Shown here: one piece after another, positions 61,774-64,000 of the stretch
Layout of the letters: each line of letters opens with the position of its first letter
How positions within the stretch are numbered: the stretch's first letter is position 1
Assembly (NCBI GenBank): GCA_026545225.1
Contig: CM048847.1
Coordinates: 868,001 to 932,000 of the forward strand
DNA from: Cornus controversa
Taxonomy: Eukaryota > Streptophyta > Magnoliopsida > Cornales > Cornaceae
Direction: 5' to 3'
DNA: 64,000 nt
Translations under genes and position numbers: made by a program
The notes under the pieces: model-generated
Seen by the model: the letters and a program-made list of their open reading frames with translations, nothing else
Told to the model about the DNA's origin: nothing
Databases searched by the model: none

Positions 61774-64000
61774 CTTGTTTCATTTGAGTTGTTTTGATTC
61801 GAAAACTGCATTCCAAGAGAAGTCGTGCCATAATACTAATCGTACGCTGCTTTTTTCTAAATGAAACCATCAAAGCGTCCCAAAGAAACGACGAGCATGT
61901 CGATCCGATCTTTATCCATGTTTGTTTGAGTTGTTCTGAGTCAAAAAGAACAATTGCTTGCAATAATCAGGCATGACGACAACCGTATGGCGCTTTGTGC
62001 TAGAATTGACCATCTGGATGTTCAGAAAAATAGAGAATGACAACAACGGTTTCGAACTTGTTTCGTTTGACTTGTCCTGATTTGGAAAGTTTAATCCACG
62101 TGAAATCATGCCACACTTAGAATTATACATTGCTTTACGCCAATTTCAACCATCAGGACGTCCTGAATCAAAAATAGTAATTCTTTGCTGCACTCATGAA
62201 TGATCACAACCGTATGGTGCTCTATGCCAACTTCAACCATCTGGAAAAGTAAAAGAAACAATTCCCAAGCTATCGAGGATTTTAAACAAGTTTAGTTTGA
62301 GTTGTTCTGATTCAATAACCCATTCCTTGAGAAGTCGTGCCATAATCAGAATCGTAAGTTTCTTTTTTCCAAATTAGACCATCAAAGCATCCAAAAGAAG
62401 TGACGAACATGTCAATCCGATCTTCATCACAACCGTATGGTGCTTTGTTCCAAGTTCGACCGTTTGGACATCTAAAGGAAACAATTAGCAAGCTACCAAC
62501 CATTTTAAACTTGTTTCATTTGAGTTGTTTTGATTCGAAAACCGCATTCCAAGAGAAGTCGTGCCATAATACTAATCGTACGCTGCTTTTTTCTAAATGA
62601 AACCATCAAAGCGTCCCAAAGAAACGACGAGCATGTCAATCCGATCTTCATCCGTGTTTGTTTGAGTTGTTCTGAGTCGAAAGAACAATTGCTTGCAATA
62701 ATCAGGCATGACGACAACCGTATGGCGCTTTGTGCTAGAATTGACCATCTGGATGTCCAGAAGAATAGAGAATGACAAGAACGGTTTCGAACTTGTTTCG
62801 TTTGACTTGTCCTGATTCGAAAAGTCACAATCCACGTGAAATCGTGCCATACCTAGAATTATACGTTGCTTTATGCCAAATTCAACCGTCAGGATGTCCT
62901 GAATCGAAAAGAGTAATTCCATGCTGCACCCATGAATGATCACAACCGTATGGTGCTCTATGCCAACTTCAACCATCTGGACAAGTAAAAGAAACAATTC
63001 CCAAGCTATCGATGATTTTAAACAAGTTTAGTTTGAGTTGTTCTGATTCAAAAACCCATTCCTTGAGCAGTCGTGCCATAATCAGAATCGTAAGTTTCTT
63101 TTTTGCAAATTAGACCATCAAAGCATCCAAAAGAAGTGACGAACATGTCAGTCCGATCTTCATCACAACCGTATGGTGCTTTGTTCCATGTTCGACCGTT
63201 TGGACATCTAAAGGAAACAATTAGCAAGCTACCAACCATTTTAAACTTGTTTCATTTGAGTTGTTTTGATTCGAAAACTGCATTCCAAGAGAAGTCGTGC
63301 CATAATACTAATCGTACGCTGCTTTTTTATAAATGAAACCATCAAAGCGTCCCAAAGAAACGACGAGCATGTTGATCCGATCTTCATCCATGTTTGTTTG
63401 AGTTGTTCTGAGTCGAAAGAACAATTGCTTGCAATTATTAGGCATGACGACAACCGTATGGTGCTTTGTGCTAGAATTGACCATCTGGATGTCCAGAAGA
63501 ATAGAGAATGACAAGAACGGTTTCGAACTTGTTTCGTTTGACTTGTCCTGATTCGAAAAGTCCCAATCCACGTGAAATCGTGCCATACCTAGAATTATAC
63601 GTTGCTTTATGCCAAATTCAACCGTCAGGATGTCCTAAATCGAAAAGAGTAATTCCATGCTACACCCATGAATGATCACAACCGTATGGTGCTCTATGCC
63701 AACTTCAACCATCTGGACAAGTAAAAGAAACAATTCCCAAGCTATCGATGATTTTAAACAAGTTTAGTTTGAGTTATTTTGATTCAAAAACCCATTCCTT
63801 GAGAAGTCTTGCCATAATCGGAATCGTAAGTTTCTTTTTTCCAAATTAGACCATCAAAGCATCCAAAAGAAGTGACGACCATGTCAATCCGATCTTCATC
63901 ACAACCGTATGGTGCTTTGTTCCAAGTTCGACCGTTTGGACATCTAAAGGAAACAATTAGCAAGCTACTAACCATTTTAAACTTGTTTCATTTGAGTTGT

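Larger units (their letters stand above)
16954..64000. repeat. Satellite array, right block (736/737-bp higher-order repeat)
   Basis: The same array continues in the same orientation and phase after the retroelement. Unit starts are 16967, 17703, 18440, 19177(S), 19621, 20357, 21094, 21831(S), 22275, 23012(S), 23456, 24192, 24928, 25664, 26401, 27138, 27875(S), 28319, 29055, 29791, 30527, 31264, 32001, 32738(S), 33182, 33918, 34654, 35391, 36128(S), 36572, 37310, 38047, 38784(S), 39228, 39966, 40702, 41439(S), 41883, 42619, 43355, 44091, 44828, 45565(S), 46009, 46745, 47481, 48217, 48954, 49691(S), 50135, 50871, 51607, 52342, 53079, 53816, 54553(S), 54997, 55732, 56468, 57203, 57940, 58677, 59414(S), 59858, 60593, 61330(S), 61774, 62510, 63246 and 63982 (cut by the window end). 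S marks the 444-bp short unit. No other element or gene interrupts the block. Confidence 0.97.

Noticed and set aside
1..64000. CRISPR array
   Set aside because: Repeats are long and contiguous with no unique spacers, and the context is eukaryotic.
1..64000. tRNA, rRNA or telomeric repeats
   Set aside because: I saw no cloverleaf with CCA-type acceptor, rDNA or TTTAGGG runs. The only tRNA-related sequence is the 12-base primer-binding site at 15649-15660.

Overview
This window is plant heterochromatin and contains no intact gene. About 59.6 kb of the 64 kb (1-12560 and 16954-64000) is one AT-rich tandem satellite array. A single 4.39 kb LTR-retrotransposon derivative (12561-16953) interrupts it. 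A flowering plant is inferred from three things: the retroelement's primer-binding site matches plant initiator-Met tRNA, its integrase carries a chromodomain of the Tekay/Del chromovirus type, and the satellite monomers are of the ~140-147 bp class common in plant centromeric and pericentromeric DNA. I could not name the species or match the satellite to a known family.

The satellite has three levels. (1) Related monomers of about 136-147 bp in two classes, here called X and Y, some truncated. (2) A 736/737-bp higher-order repeat made of six monomers: X1 (147), Y1 (136), X2 (~98), Y2 (~132), X3 (143), Y3 (80). (3) A super-repeat in which runs of long units are punctuated by a 444-bp deletion derivative (16 copies, all with the same junction). 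The clearest cassettes are five or six long units plus one short unit, 4126 or ~4862 bp. I count 87 complete units: 70 long (735-738 bp), 16 short (444 bp) and one unique 563-bp unit. Recent tandem duplications are visible from shared private variants, at offsets 4863 (24767-34706), 2656 (34556-40018), 4861 (50727-60619), 2654 (about 16959-22290) and 1181 bp.

The retroelement (12561-16953) is flanked by a 5-bp target-site duplication, CAACC. Removing it restores the satellite phase exactly. Its internal order is abnormal. From left to right it holds an 863-bp LTR on the minus strand, a polypurine tract and an integrase-chromodomain pol fragment on the minus strand. The order then flips exactly at an LTR terminus: a second 863-bp LTR (I noticed two differences between the two), a primer-binding site and a gag fragment all read on the plus strand. 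The right end is about 295 bp of an unrelated LTR end. Both outer ends therefore look like LTR 3' (U5) ends. Protease, reverse transcriptase, RNase H and the gag zinc knuckle are absent, and gag and pol carry three in-frame stops. The copy is dead as a coding element, but structurally it looks like the integration product of an aberrant or chimeric cDNA.

The many short open frames in the satellite are by-products of the repeat and are not annotated as genes.
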